Shown: piece after piece, positions 48,037 through 57,253 of the stretch | Numbering within the stretch: the first letter of the stretch is position 1 | How the letters are laid out: each line of letters starts with the position of its first letter | From: an uncultured Ilumatobacter sp. | Lineage (GTDB): Bacteria > Actinomycetota > Acidimicrobiia > Acidimicrobiales > Ilumatobacteraceae | DNA: 64,000 bases | Direction: 5' to 3' | Assembly (NCBI GenBank): GCA_937919625.1 | Contig: CALFRK010000026.1 | Span: 1-64,000, forward strand | Notes under the pieces: generated by a model | Databases searched by the model: none | Told to the model about the DNA's origin: nothing | Seen by the model: the letters and a program-made list of their open reading frames with translations, nothing else | Position numbers and translations under genes: made by a program

Positions 48037-49866
48037 TCAGAGTTCGTGCCACTCGATCAGTTCACCTGTGACGACAATTCGATATTTCAGACTGGTCGGC
48101 GCCCAGGCATCGGGATACGCAGACTTCGAGCTGTCGTATCCGACCGTGCATGCAATCAGCGACAATGTCGTACCAGGATGGAAACGTGTCGCCGCCAAGA
48201 TGTTTGCCGTTTGATTGTTTGTTAGGTCGCGCCCCACCATCCGGTAGGTATACACGCGGTTGTCGCCTGTGGTGACTGTGAAGGCGTCGCCGACCACCAT
48301 CGTGTGGAGATAGCGGTAGGGGCCACCATATTCGGTTCGGTGAGCGAACAGGGCAACGTGTGCCTCTTGGCCCATATAGCCGGTGCCGGTCCAGTGCCAG
48401 CTGTGCCCAGAGTCGGTGACGAACCTCGGATCCCCGGCTTTGGCTTGTGAGGTGAGACCGAGCCGTGGCACGTTCAGTACCCAGGGCGGAGCGGCAACCG
48501 GGGGCGGCGGGTTGTCGTAGGACGCCACCGAAGGAATCAATGCGGTTCCCGTGAAATAGCCTGCAAGGTCGACGATCACGTGGGCGCCGTGCGAGGAATA
48601 CGCCTGGAACCCGTGGGTGGTCGTGACAGGTGTGATCACGTGGTTGGGAACCGTGGCGCCGGCGATCATCCAGTTGACGTTGGACGTGCCGGGCCTCGGC
48701 CGTCGAGCGGCCGACACGGTGAAGTACCCCGGCCCGCGAGAAGCGTCGCCTGTCACATTGGCGACGATCGCAGATGCCCTATTCGCCACATCAGTTGGAA
48801 GTTTGCGTTCGACCACCCAACGAGGCCATAGCTTGCCGATCTCGCCAGGCAGGCGTGTATCGAGGATCCGCACCGGCGACATCGGTACGAACAAACCCAC
48901 TGTCGACAGTTCAGCGGCCTCGCTGGTGAAGTAGCCGTTGACGTCAACGATCAGCTTGGCGGCGGTCTTCGTGAAGATCTTGATCCAACGTCTTCCCGTG
49001 CCAGGGTCGGTCACCACTGGGACAATGACGGAAGCAGCTCGCGTATCGCCTGAATAGGTGACATTGAGGCTCGATGTCGTCGGCTGCGTCGTCTGGTCGG
49101 CGGTCGCCGGCAGAGCAGTAAAATGGCCGAGGCCTGTGCATTCGGTGGCCGTCAGATTGATGACGACCGACGAGGCATCGGCGGGCACACCATAGTCAGT
49201 CAGATCAGCCCAGGTGAACGAATTATTGGCGGCGTATCCGATCCCACCGGGCAGCCGCGTGTCGAGCGCTCGGGCGGCCGTCTCGAGAGGTATGAACCGG
49301 CCACCCCGAACGGCTGAAGACACGGGGGCGTAGTAGCCGAGCAGGTCGACGATCACGTCGCATGGCCGTCGCTGGTAGAGATCGACCGAGTTGCCGGTGC
49401 CGACCTTGACCGTGACGAGGTTGGCGGTGACTTCACCAGGATCACGAACCATGTTGAGATTGCTCACCGTTGGCAGCGTCGTACCCGTCGGGTAGACCGT
49501 CACCCAGTTGGGCTCGTTCCAGTTGACCGCGGTTACTGTGAGCACCACCGCAGTGGCAGAGCTGGGCACCCCGCTGCGGTCTTTGACCTGGACGCGTATG
49601 TGCTGCGGCGAAACCCGGGTGTACACAGCCGACGCAGGTGTCCTGGTGTCGGCAACGCGAACGCCCTTGGGCAGCGGCGTGAAGCTACTGGCGCCCTCTG
49701 GCAGCGCCGCCTCGGCGATTCCGGCAGGCAGCACCGACGACAAAGCCCCGGCACCGGCAACAGCGCCGGCGCCGACCAGGAACCGACGACGGCCGATGCT
49801 CTGGGGATCGCCGCCGAGCAGCTCGGCGATACTCTCGAGGTGGGGTTCGATCTGATTGTTCGTCAT
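48037..49866 (-). CDS. Tat-exported triple-repeat protein with C-terminal sortase domain
   Basis: A 609-residue protein from ATG 49866. GRRRFLVGAGAVAGAGA near residue 25 is a Tat signal. Then follow three repeats of about 125 residues, each opening with a RVADTR/RALDTR/RILDTR motif and ending in VDLLGYYAP, VDVNGYFTS or VDLAGYFTG. The last 160 residues are a class E/F-like sortase: H509 in LFAHRTEYGG, C573 in LIACTVGY and R596 in KYRIVV are the catalytic triad. Sortases normally sit alone behind a membrane anchor; here the exported repeats replace it. Substrates are not in the window. Confidence 0.8.
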   Translation of the reverse strand: MTNNQIEPHLESIAELLGGDPQSIGRRRFLVGAGAVAGAGALSSVLPAGIAEAALPEGASSFTPLPKGVRVADTRTPASAVYTRVSPQHIRVQVKDRSGVPSSATAVVLTVTAVNWNEPNWVTVYPTGTTLPTVSNLNMVRDPGEVTANLVTVKVGTGNSVDLYQRRPCDVIVDLLGYYAPVSSAVRGGRFIPLETAARALDTRLPGGIGYAANNSFTWADLTDYGVPADASSVVINLTATECTGLGHFTALPATADQTTQPTTSSLNVTYSGDTRAASVIVPVVTDPGTGRRWIKIFTKTAAKLIVDVNGYFTSEAAELSTVGLFVPMSPVRILDTRLPGEIGKLWPRWVVERKLPTDVANRASAIVANVTGDASRGPGYFTVSAARRPRPGTSNVNWMIAGATVPNHVITPVTTTHGFQAYSSHGAHVIVDLAGYFTGTALIPSVASYDNPPPPVAAPPWVLNVPRLGLTSQAKAGDPRFVTDSGHSWHWTGTGYMGQEAHVALFAHRTEYGGPYRYLHTMVVGDAFTVTTGDNRVYTYRMVGRDLTNNQTANILAATRFHPGTTLSLIACTVGYDSSKSAYPDAWAPTSLKYRIVVTGELIEWHEL

Positions 49867-49904
49867 GTCGCAAGCAACTGTCATTCGGGGTGAAGCGTAG
49901 ACAA

Positions 49905-50810
49905 CTATGCTTCGCGATGTCGGGAGATTTCGTAGGTCGCCAGCGCCGCCGCCGCCGAAACATTGAGCGAGCTCAAGCGGCCGCTCATCGGGATACTGAC
50001 GATCATGTCACAGCGTTCGCGTACCAACCGAGAAAGCCCAGCTCCTTCTGCGCCGAGCACCATGCACACGGCATCGGCCGCAAGATCATCGATGTCGAAC
50101 AGCGAACGATCGGCAGCGTCATCGAGGCCGATCACCCAGATGCCGGCATCGCGCATTCGCTGCAGGGCGCTCGGCAGACCCGACACGACCGCGATCGGCA
50201 CGTGTTCGACTGCACCAGCGGAAGCCTTGGCAACCGTTGGTGTGACATGAACAGCGCGGTGACGAGGTACGACGACCACATCGACGCCGGCACCATCACA
50301 GCTGCGAACGATGGCGCCGAGGTTGCCCGGATCGGTAACGCCATCAACAGCAACGATGAACGGCAGTTTTGACCCCTTGCGGTGCAAGAAGTGGCCAAGA
50401 TCGGCCTCTTGGATCGGTGCCGCCATCGCCAACACACCTTGTGGCGCATCGGTGCGGGCGGCCGTTTCGAGCCGTTTTCGGGCGACATAGTTGACCGGCA
50501 CCCGATTGGCGGCCGCGATCGCGACGATGTCGTCGACCGCATCGGTGTCTTTCAGCTCACCCGAGATCCACACCTCATGTACCTTGCGGCGCTGCGCCAG
50601 CAGCATCTCGCGGACAGCTTGGCGACCCTCGACCTGTTCGCCTCCGAGGCCCTTGTCGCTACGCGCCGGCTTGGACTCGCCGGGCTGGCGGATCGCCCCG
50701 GTTCGACCAGCTCCGCGGCTACGCGGCGGGCCCGAGCGACGACCGGCAGCGGCGCGGCCGCCACGACCTTGGCCTGGACCGCGACGCGGAGCCGTGCTTC
50801 GCCCGCTCAT
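49905..50810 (-). CDS. rlmB: 23S rRNA guanosine-2'-O-methyltransferase RlmB (SpoU family)
   Basis: A 301-residue RNA methyltransferase. A basic, Gly/Arg-rich N-terminal extension of about 55 residues precedes the substrate-binding domain (VEGRQAVREMLLAQRRKVHEV written as VEGRQAVREML + LAQRRKVHEV) and a knotted SpoU domain with DPGNLGAIVRSCDGAGVDVVVV, LGAEGAGLSRL and IPMSGRLSSLNVSAAAA. It methylates G2251 or a neighbouring site in 23S rRNA. The ATGA overlap with ispF gives a coupled pair, a gene order common in Actinobacteria. Confidence 0.93.
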   Translation of the reverse strand: MSGRSTAPRRGPGQGRGGRAAAGRRSGPPRSRGAGRTGAIRQPGESKPARSDKGLGGEQVEGRQAVREMLLAQRRKVHEVWISGELKDTDAVDDIVAIAAANRVPVNYVARKRLETAARTDAPQGVLAMAAPIQEADLGHFLHRKGSKLPFIVAVDGVTDPGNLGAIVRSCDGAGVDVVVVPRHRAVHVTPTVAKASAGAVEHVPIAVVSGLPSALQRMRDAGIWVIGLDDAADRSLFDIDDLAADAVCMVLGAEGAGLSRLVRERCDMIVSIPMSGRLSSLNVSAAAALATYEISRHREA

Positions 50811-51289
50811 GACTCGACCTTCGCGATCAACACGGCAACGGCAAAGGCTGCGATGCCTTCTTGACGACCGAGCGCACCGAGCCCTTCGGCGCGGCGACCC
50901 GACACCGTGATCGGTGCTTGTGCCGCCGTGCTCAGGTTGCGTTCCATCTCGTCCTTTCGGGGTGCCAGCTTGGGCCTCTCACATACGACCTTCACATCGA
51001 CATTGCCAATCGTCCAACCTGCCTGTCTCACCAGATCGGCAGCATCTGACAGAATCCGCAGCGAATCGGCGTCACGCAATGCTAGGTCGGTGTCGGGAAA
51101 GTGCTGACCAATATCGCCGAGACCGGCGGCACCGAGCAGCGCATCCGCCGCCGCATGGGCAGGCACATCGGCGTCGCTGTGCCCCACCAGACCACGCTCG
51201 CCATCGAAGCGGCACCCGCCAAGCACCAGCACCCGATCTGGATCGTCCGAGTGTCGATGAACGTCAAAACCCTGTCCAACTCGAATCAT
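50807..51289 (-). CDS. ispF: IspF: 2-C-methyl-D-erythritol 2,4-cyclodiphosphate synthase
   Basis: A 160-residue enzyme of the non-mevalonate isoprenoid pathway that cyclises CDP-ME-2-phosphate. Zinc ligands lie in GQGFDVHRH (Asp8, His10) and GHSDADV (His near 36), with PDTDLALRDADSLRIL and VCERPKLAPRKDEM following. Length and motifs fit the family fully. Coupled by ATGA to rlmB; ispD lies 38 bp upstream on the same strand. Confidence 0.96.
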   Translation of the reverse strand: MIRVGQGFDVHRHSDDPDRVLVLGGCRFDGERGLVGHSDADVPAHAAADALLGAAGLGDIGQHFPDTDLALRDADSLRILSDAADLVRQAGWTIGNVDVKVVCERPKLAPRKDEMERNLSTAAQAPITVSGRRAEGLGALGRQEGIAAFAVAVLIAKVES

Positions 51290-51327
51290 TCCTGGCCTCC
51301 CAGCCGTCTACCTATAGCGTCGCCGAT

Positions 51328-51981
51328 TCAACGATCGATGTGGGCGCGCCCCTCGGTCACGACTCGCCGCGCCCATTCGAGATCGTCCGGGCGCGTGATC
51401 TTGCGGTTGTTCGCCTCGCCCGTGACAACGACCACCTTGCCCCCTGCTGCCTCGACGAGCGCGGCATCGTCGGTTGCCTCGCCACCACCTGCGTGGGCGG
51501 CCCGCAATACAGGGCCCAGAAATGCCTGTGGGGTTTGCACAGCGAACAGCGTCGAACGGTCCGGAGTGTCGATCACCCGGCCCGCCGAATCGACGACCTT
51601 GATCGTGTCGGCCACCGGAAGGCCGGGAATCGCTGCGTCGGCGCCGGCCCGTACCGCCTCGATAACGCTGCGGTAAAGCTGCTCGGAGGCCAGCGGCCTG
51701 GCAGCATCGTGGACGCAGATGATCGAGGCATCTTCCGGGACGGCGTTCAGACCGGCGCGGACGCTGGCGCTGCGCGTTTCGCCGCCTGCCACGCCCGACT
51801 CACGTTCGACGTCGGCGGCCGGAACTACCAACACCACACCGTCCGACACGGCTTGGGCGATCCGCCGAGATCTGTCGATCACACGCTCATCGTCAAGTTG
51901 CTCGTACTGCTTGGGTCGCCCGTACCGCTGGCCGCTCCCGCCGCCCACGATGACGGTCCACACCTCCTGGGGACGACTCAC
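51328..51981 (-). CDS. ispD: IspD: 2-C-methyl-D-erythritol 4-phosphate cytidylyltransferase
   Basis: A 217-residue cytidylyltransferase that makes CDP-ME, two steps before IspF. The nucleotide motif VIVGGGSGQRYGRPKQY, the segment GGETRSASVRAGL, VHDAARPLAS and QTPQAFLGPVLRAA fit IspD. The GTG 51981 is taken as start; an ATG-like start 42 bases upstream would overlap the divergent crp gene. With ispF and rlmB it forms one minus-strand group. Confidence 0.93.
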   Translation of the reverse strand: MSRPQEVWTVIVGGGSGQRYGRPKQYEQLDDERVIDRSRRIAQAVSDGVVLVVPAADVERESGVAGGETRSASVRAGLNAVPEDASIICVHDAARPLASEQLYRSVIEAVRAGADAAIPGLPVADTIKVVDSAGRVIDTPDRSTLFAVQTPQAFLGPVLRAAHAGGGEATDDAALVEAAGGKVVVVTGEANNRKITRPDDLEWARRVVTEGRAHIDR

Positions 51982-52011
51982 AGATGCGAGGGTAGTACCG
52001 TGTCGCACACG

Positions 52012-52677
52012 ATGACCGACCACATCGAACGCCTCTCACGCACATCGTTCTTCGCCGACGCGGCTCCCGACATGCTCGAGCGCGTCGCTGAGGCCGGTCG
52101 TGTGCGGGCTCTAACCCGTGGCGACGTGCTGTTCGAGGAGGCCGATCCACCCGATGCCCTGTATCTCGTGGTTCACGGACGGATCGCGATTGCGATGTCC
52201 AGCCCGGTCGACCGACGCGAGAGTGTCGTGGCGCTGATGGAGCCCGGCGACTTGTTTGGCGAACTCGGCATGCTCGACCATGGCCCCCGCTCGGCGATGG
52301 CGCGTGCACTCGAACCGTCGTCGGTGCTCGAGGTGCCCTTCGAGCCGGTCCGTCGGTTGTTCGAGGAAGACCCGCGTCTGCTGTGGAACGTGACTCGCCT
52401 GCTCGCCACGCGGTTGCGCGTGATGGACGAGGTTCTGGCCGATTCGGTGTTCCTCGACGTCACCGGTCGCACCGCCAAAAGACTGCTCGAACTCGCCAAC
52501 GGTTCCGACGAGTTTCAGTTGCCGGTTACGCAAGAAGAGTTGGCCGGCATGGTCGGCGCATCCCGCGAACGCGTCAACAAAGCGATCGCCAGCTTTATCA
52601 GGCTCGGCTGGCTCGAGCAGCACGACCGCAACTACCGAATCGTCCAACGCGATCGGCTCGAGTTGCGGGCGCGTTAG
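52012..52677 (+). CDS. CRP/FNR-family transcription regulator
   Basis: A 221-residue cAMP-receptor-like protein. The cyclic-nucleotide pocket is FGELGMLDHGPRSAMARA, with the Glu and Arg that contact cAMP ribose and phosphate. The helix-turn-helix is TQEELAGMVGASRERVNKAI. The pattern is like Crp of mycobacteria. No Fe-S cysteines are seen, so not an FNR oxygen sensor. An in-frame GTG lies at 52000. Divergent from ispD with about 30 bp between starts, and just upstream of the ABC transporter operon. Confidence 0.9.
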   Translation: MTDHIERLSRTSFFADAAPDMLERVAEAGRVRALTRGDVLFEEADPPDALYLVVHGRIAIAMSSPVDRRESVVALMEPGDLFGELGMLDHGPRSAMARALEPSSVLEVPFEPVRRLFEEDPRLLWNVTRLLATRLRVMDEVLADSVFLDVTGRTAKRLLELANGSDEFQLPVTQEELAGMVGASRERVNKAIASFIRLGWLEQHDRNYRIVQRDRLELRAR

Positions 52678-52779
52678 CCGACTGCTCTCGACCCAATTTG
52701 TACGGTGCCGCATCCAAATCATCGGATCGCTCCGTAGTAGAGCTCAACAACGATCACCAACGATGGAGACCTGCCCCCG

Positions 52780-53901
52780 ATGTTCCTCGCACTGAAAGAG
52801 ATGGCTCGCGCGAAGACGCGATTCGGGCTGCTCATCGCCGCGGTCGGAATGCTCGTCTTCTTGATCCTGTTTCAGCAGTCGCTGCAGAACGGGCTGCTGA
52901 CCTCGTTCGTGGGGGCGATTCGCAATCAATCGGCACCGGTGCTCGTGTACACCGTCGATGGCCAACGTGTGATCCAGGGCAGCGTTATCCCTGCCGGGCT
53001 CGAGCAGCAAGTCGGAGCCAACACTGACGTCGGTCGCATAGGGCGCATCGGACTTGGCACATTCACAGCCGAGACCGGCGATGGCGAACGTTTTGACACG
53101 ACGGTGCTCGGCTACCAGACACCAGACCTCGGCGCCCCCACCGAGCTGATCGCCGGACGCTTTCCGTCGGCGCCGGGCGAGGCGATCGGCAGCGACGCCG
53201 ACGCCTCGCAGGGGTTCGGCCTCGACGCCGTAGTGACGATCCAGCCGGGTGGATACGAACTGGTGATCGTTGGGCTGGCACGCGACGTGCAGCTCAACGC
53301 AGGGCCGACCCTGTTCGCCAACTATGACGACTATGTCGACGCTGTTCGTTCGGTCAACCCTGACGCACTCGATCCGCTTCCGAACATACTTGCCGTCGCC
53401 CCCGCGGAAGGCGTCGCCGACACCGAGTTGGTCGACTCGATCAACGCCATCAGTCAAGATCTCGATGCCCTTACCCGAACGGAAGCAGCCGACCAGACCC
53501 CCGGCGTTTCACAGGTTCGCCAGTCATTCCAGGTGATCTTCCTCCTGTACGGGCTGGTGATCCCGTGTGTGACCGGCCTCTTCTTCTTGATCATCACGTT
53601 TCAGAAATCGGGCGCGCTGACCCTATTGCACGCGATCGGCGCGCCGGTACGACGACTCGTGACCTCATTGCTGATCCAGGCGGTGATCATCATCGCCGCC
53701 GGCTTCCTGATCGGGCTCGCCGTCTACGCTCCGGTTTCGCAACGCCGGCTCGGAGGCATCCCACTCCGGTTCGAAACCAACGCCGTCATCTTCTGGGCGA
53801 TCCTGCTGATGATCCTCGGAACCGGGAGCTCGCTGATCTCGGCCAAGCGAGTTCTGGCGATCGACCCGATCGAGGCGACCACGGGCGGAGCCAACCAATG
53901 A
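52780..53901 (+). CDS. ABC transporter permease (FtsX/DevC type), subunit 1
   Basis: A 373-residue permease with one N-terminal helix (LLIAAVGMLVFLILFQ), a large periplasmic domain, and three C-terminal helices (LYGLVIPCVTGLFFLII, LIQAVIIIAAGFLIGLAVY, VIFWAILLMILGTGS), the FtsX/MacB arrangement. Starts LALKEMARAKTRFG, as in DevC-like subunits. Stop overlaps the next start by ATGA. Confidence 0.88.
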   Translation: MFLALKEMARAKTRFGLLIAAVGMLVFLILFQQSLQNGLLTSFVGAIRNQSAPVLVYTVDGQRVIQGSVIPAGLEQQVGANTDVGRIGRIGLGTFTAETGDGERFDTTVLGYQTPDLGAPTELIAGRFPSAPGEAIGSDADASQGFGLDAVVTIQPGGYELVIVGLARDVQLNAGPTLFANYDDYVDAVRSVNPDALDPLPNILAVAPAEGVADTELVDSINAISQDLDALTRTEAADQTPGVSQVRQSFQVIFLLYGLVIPCVTGLFFLIITFQKSGALTLLHAIGAPVRRLVTSLLIQAVIIIAAGFLIGLAVYAPVSQRRLGGIPLRFETNAVIFWAILLMILGTGSSLISAKRVLAIDPIEATTGGANQ

Positions 53902-55010
53902 GACTTGCCCTTCGTGAACTCGTGCGCCGGCCAGGGCGGTTCGTCACTGCAACTGGAATCCTCACCCTGATCGCGATCCTGCTGATGTTCCTCGGAGGCT
54001 TACTCGATGGCCTGATCCGCACTTCTACCGGTGCAGTTCGGGCCCAGGACGTCGACGCCATCGTCTTCTCCGAATCATCGCAAGCGAGCTTCCTACGCAG
54101 TCGCATCGAGCCGGCAACACGAGCAGAGATCGACCGGCTCGAGGTGGTCAGCGAAACTGGAGGACTCGGGGTCGTGCAACTTGGCGCCCGCGTGCCGGGC
54201 AACGGCCCGCGCGACCTTGCCAACGTGGCAGTTTGGGGCTACGAACTGGCTCCGATCGGCGTGCCGGATCCGCCCGCTGCCGGCGAAGCGTGGGCCGACG
54301 AAATTCTCAAATCCGACAATGTCGAGATCGGCGACCAGTTGTTGGTCGGCCCGGCGCGTACCCCGATCACGGTTGTCGGCTGGGTTGAGAACACCTCCTA
54401 CAACGGGCAGAGCGGGCTGTGGACCAGCGTCGACACATGGCGATCGGTCCTCACCGCCAATCGCCCCGACGCGGCGCTCGCCGACGGCGTGTTCCAGGCG
54501 ATCGTCGTGCGCGGCACCGGTGGCGACAGCGCAACGATGATCGCCGCCATCGAGACCACCTCGGGTGACGGTGTGATCGCCCTCACCGTGCAGGACGCGA
54601 TCAACGAAATCCCAGGGGTGACCGAGCAACAAACGACGTTCAATCAGATCCTCGGCGTGACCGTCGTGATCGCCCTGGTCGTGATCGCCTTGTTCTTCGC
54701 CTTGCTGACCGTCGAGCGCAGTGCCCTGTACGGGATGCTCAAGGCGATCGGGGCACGATCGCGCACTATCTTCGCCGGTCTCGTCGCGCAGGCGGTCGTC
54801 GTCACACTGATCGCCGCCATCATCGCCGGCCTGGCCGTGATCGCACTCGATCTGTTGATACCGCCCGGCTCGATCCCGCTCTACATATCCGCCAGCCGAA
54901 TCATTACCAGCATCGTGCTGCTGCTGTTCGCCGCAGTCGTCGGCTGCGCTTTCTCACTTCGCCGCGTCCTGGGTGTTGACCCAGCCTCCGCCCTCGGGAG
55001 TTCCCAATGA
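53898..55010 (+). CDS. ABC transporter permease (FtsX/DevC type), subunit 2
   Basis: A 370-residue paralogue of the preceding permease with the same layout: N-terminal helix (TGILTLIAILLMFLGGLL), extracytoplasmic domain, three C-terminal helices and the FtsX end SLRRVLGVDPASALG. The two permeases together would make a heterodimeric channel. Coupled to both neighbours by ATGA. Confidence 0.88.
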   Translation: MRLALRELVRRPGRFVTATGILTLIAILLMFLGGLLDGLIRTSTGAVRAQDVDAIVFSESSQASFLRSRIEPATRAEIDRLEVVSETGGLGVVQLGARVPGNGPRDLANVAVWGYELAPIGVPDPPAAGEAWADEILKSDNVEIGDQLLVGPARTPITVVGWVENTSYNGQSGLWTSVDTWRSVLTANRPDAALADGVFQAIVVRGTGGDSATMIAAIETTSGDGVIALTVQDAINEIPGVTEQQTTFNQILGVTVVIALVVIALFFALLTVERSALYGMLKAIGARSRTIFAGLVAQAVVVTLIAAIIAGLAVIALDLLIPPGSIPLYISASRIITSIVLLLFAAVVGCAFSLRRVLGVDPASALGSSQ

Positions 55011-55684
55011 CCAACTCTGCACTTCATATGTCGAACGTCCGCAAGGTGTACCGCATGGCCGACACCGAAGTGGTTGCCCTCGACCACGCCGAGCTGACTG
55101 TCGCCAGCGACGAGATCGTCGCCCTCGTCGGTCCGTCGGGTTCGGGCAAGACCACGCTGTGTTCGATTGCCGGCGGAATCCTCTCGACGACCGAGGGCTC
55201 GGTCACCGTCGGCGACGAGGAGATCACGGCGTACAGCGACAAGCAACTCACCGTGTTTCGCCAGAACCAGGTCGGGTTCGTGTTCCAGTCGGTCAACCTC
55301 GTGCCGTTTCTGACGGCCCGCGAAAACCTGTTGGTGGTCGACGAGCTCGGCCGCCGCGAGGGCAAGCCCGCCCGGCAGCGTGCCGATCGACTGCTCGAAG
55401 AACTCGGGCTCACCGACCGCTCCAAGAACCTGCCGTCTCAGCTGTCGGGCGGACAGAAGCAACGGGTCGCGATCGGGCGGGCGTTGATGAACGAGCCCAA
55501 GCTGGTGCTTTTCGACGAGCCAACCTCGGCGCTCGACACCGAACTGGGCAGCCAGGTGATGGAGTTGATCCGGTCGGAGATGAAGTCGCGTGGCACGGCA
55601 GCGATCGTCGTCACCCACGACGAGCGGATCACGGCCTATTGCGATCGCACCGTGCACATCATCGACGGAGTGCTGGCCGCCTGA
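55007..55684 (+). CDS. ABC transporter ATPase (LolD/MacB/DevA type)
   Basis: A 225-residue ATPase. Walker A is GPSGSGKTTLCS, the signature is LSGGQKQRVAIGRAL, Walker B LVLFDEPTSALD, and the H-loop VVTHDERI. It powers the two permeases as a MacB/Dev-type exporter or mechanotransmission complex. No periplasmic adaptor (DevB/MacA) is adjacent, as usual in Gram-positive-type envelopes. ATGA overlap with the permease. Confidence 0.93.
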   Translation: MTNSALHMSNVRKVYRMADTEVVALDHAELTVASDEIVALVGPSGSGKTTLCSIAGGILSTTEGSVTVGDEEITAYSDKQLTVFRQNQVGFVFQSVNLVPFLTARENLLVVDELGRREGKPARQRADRLLEELGLTDRSKNLPSQLSGGQKQRVAIGRALMNEPKLVLFDEPTSALDTELGSQVMELIRSEMKSRGTAAIVVTHDERITAYCDRTVHIIDGVLAA

Positions 55685-55692
55685 ACCGCGAC

Positions 55693-55729
55693 CGAACGAC
55701 AGCGCGCCGGCCACCGTTGCTGTCGTTCG
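55693..55729 (+). terminator. terminator of the ABC operon
   Basis: CGAACGACAGC (55693-55703) and GCTGTCGTTCG (55719-55729) form a perfect 11-bp stem, starting 9 bp after the ATPase stop. Confidence 0.7.
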
Positions 55730-55758
55730 CGAGCGGGCGGGAATGGAAGGATGACGGC

Positions 55759-57216
55759 GTGCGGCCCAACGTGCTCTTCGTCACCCTCGATCAGTTTCGG
55801 GCCGACTGCCTGTCGGCGGCCGGCCACCCAATCGTGCGAACTCCGCACCTCGACGCGCTCGCCGCCGCCGGCGTGCGGTTTGCCCGCCACTACAGCCAAG
55901 CGGCACCGTGCAGTCCCGGTCGGGCGTCGCTCTACACCGGCATGTATCAGCTCAACCATCGTGTTGTCACCAACGGCACGCCGCTCGATGCTCGCTTCGA
56001 CACCGTCGCCTTGGCTGCCCAGCGGGCGGGCCACGCGACCGGGATGTTCGGCTACACCGACCAGTCGGTCGACCCTCGCCTGGTCGAGAACCCCGACGAT
56101 CCGCGGCTGCGGACCTACTACGGCATCCTGCCCGGCTTCGACTACGCCGACGAGATCACCGACGATCGAGGGATTTGGTTCCAGTGGCTGGGCGAACTCG
56201 GCTACGACACCTCGCCCGGTCCGGTCAAACTGCTCGCCACCGAACCCGACCGGCCCGAAGAGCACAGCATCGGTTCGTTTCTGACCGACCGGGCGATCAG
56301 TTGGATCGACGAGCAGGACGGCGCGTGGTTCGCTCACTTGAGCTATCTGCGCCCGCACCCTCCGTACGCTGCGCCCGGGCACTGGGCCGACGAATACGAC
56401 CCGAGCAACGTCGGCGAGGCGATCGCTCCGGTCGACGATCTGCACCCCTATCACGCCACCGCGCTCCGGGTTGTGGAGGCGGCGGCGCCGACCGATCCCG
56501 ATCAGTTCGCTCGGATGCGGGCCCAGTACTACGGGATGATCGGTCATTCCGACCATCAGGTCGGGCGACTGTGCGAACACCTGCGAAAGGTCGGTCAGTG
56601 GGATAACACGATCATTGTCGTCACGTCGGATCACGGTGAGATGCTCGGCGACCATGGCCTGAAGGAGAAACTCGGCTACTGGGAGCAGAGCTACGCGATT
56701 CCGTGCATCGTGCGCGACCCGCGGCATCCCGCCGCACACGGGTCGGCAATCGAGCAGTTCACGGAGAACGTCGACGTGATGCCCACCATCTGCGAGGCGA
56801 TCGATATGCCCGTTCCGGCCCAATGCGACGGTTACCCGCTGACGCCGTTCTTGGTCGGCGACACCCCCGACCGATGGCGGCTGGCCGCCCACTGGGAGTT
56901 CGACTGGCGGGCAATCCTCGTCGGCGTCGTACCGCACGAGTGGCCGTGGGACCGTACGCTCGAACGCCAACACCTGGCGGTGCATCGCACCGACACACAC
57001 GCTTACGTGCAGTTCGGAAACGGGGACTGGTTGTGTTTTGACCTCGCCAGCGATCCCACCTGGCGCACCACCGTCGAAGACCCGGCGGTCGTTATGCCCC
57101 TCGTGCAGGACATGCTGACGTGGCGCTCGCAACACGCCGACCGCACGCTCGCCGATCTCGTGCTCGACGAGAACGGCGGACGCGGCCGGTGGCCGACCGT
57201 GCCCTGGCGATCGTGA
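55759..57216 (+). CDS. sulfatase/phosphonate monoester hydrolase family protein
   Basis: A 485-residue alkaline-phosphatase-superfamily enzyme from a GTG at 55759 with GGAAGG eight bases upstream. Metal Asp in TLDQFRADCL, the formylglycine cysteine in CSPGRASLYTG (CxPxR), and VVTSDHGEMLGDHG as second metal site are present. It hydrolyses sulfate esters or phosphonate monoesters; the long C-terminal part fits the arylsulfatase/PMH branch. The Cys implies an FGE-type or anaerobic maturase elsewhere. No signal peptide, so cytoplasmic. Confidence 0.88.
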   Translation: MRPNVLFVTLDQFRADCLSAAGHPIVRTPHLDALAAAGVRFARHYSQAAPCSPGRASLYTGMYQLNHRVVTNGTPLDARFDTVALAAQRAGHATGMFGYTDQSVDPRLVENPDDPRLRTYYGILPGFDYADEITDDRGIWFQWLGELGYDTSPGPVKLLATEPDRPEEHSIGSFLTDRAISWIDEQDGAWFAHLSYLRPHPPYAAPGHWADEYDPSNVGEAIAPVDDLHPYHATALRVVEAAAPTDPDQFARMRAQYYGMIGHSDHQVGRLCEHLRKVGQWDNTIIVVTSDHGEMLGDHGLKEKLGYWEQSYAIPCIVRDPRHPAAHGSAIEQFTENVDVMPTICEAIDMPVPAQCDGYPLTPFLVGDTPDRWRLAAHWEFDWRAILVGVVPHEWPWDRTLERQHLAVHRTDTHAYVQFGNGDWLCFDLASDPTWRTTVEDPAVVMPLVQDMLTWRSQHADRTLADLVLDENGGRGRWPTVPWRS

Positions 57217-57242
57217 TCCGACTCCAGATCTGACAGTCGGAT
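57216..57242 (+). terminator. hairpin after the sulfatase gene
   Basis: ATCCGACT (57216-57223) and AGTCGGAT (57235-57242) form an 8-bp stem right at the stop codon of the sulfatase gene. Confidence 0.55.
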
Positions 57243-57253
57243 ACCACTGACCG

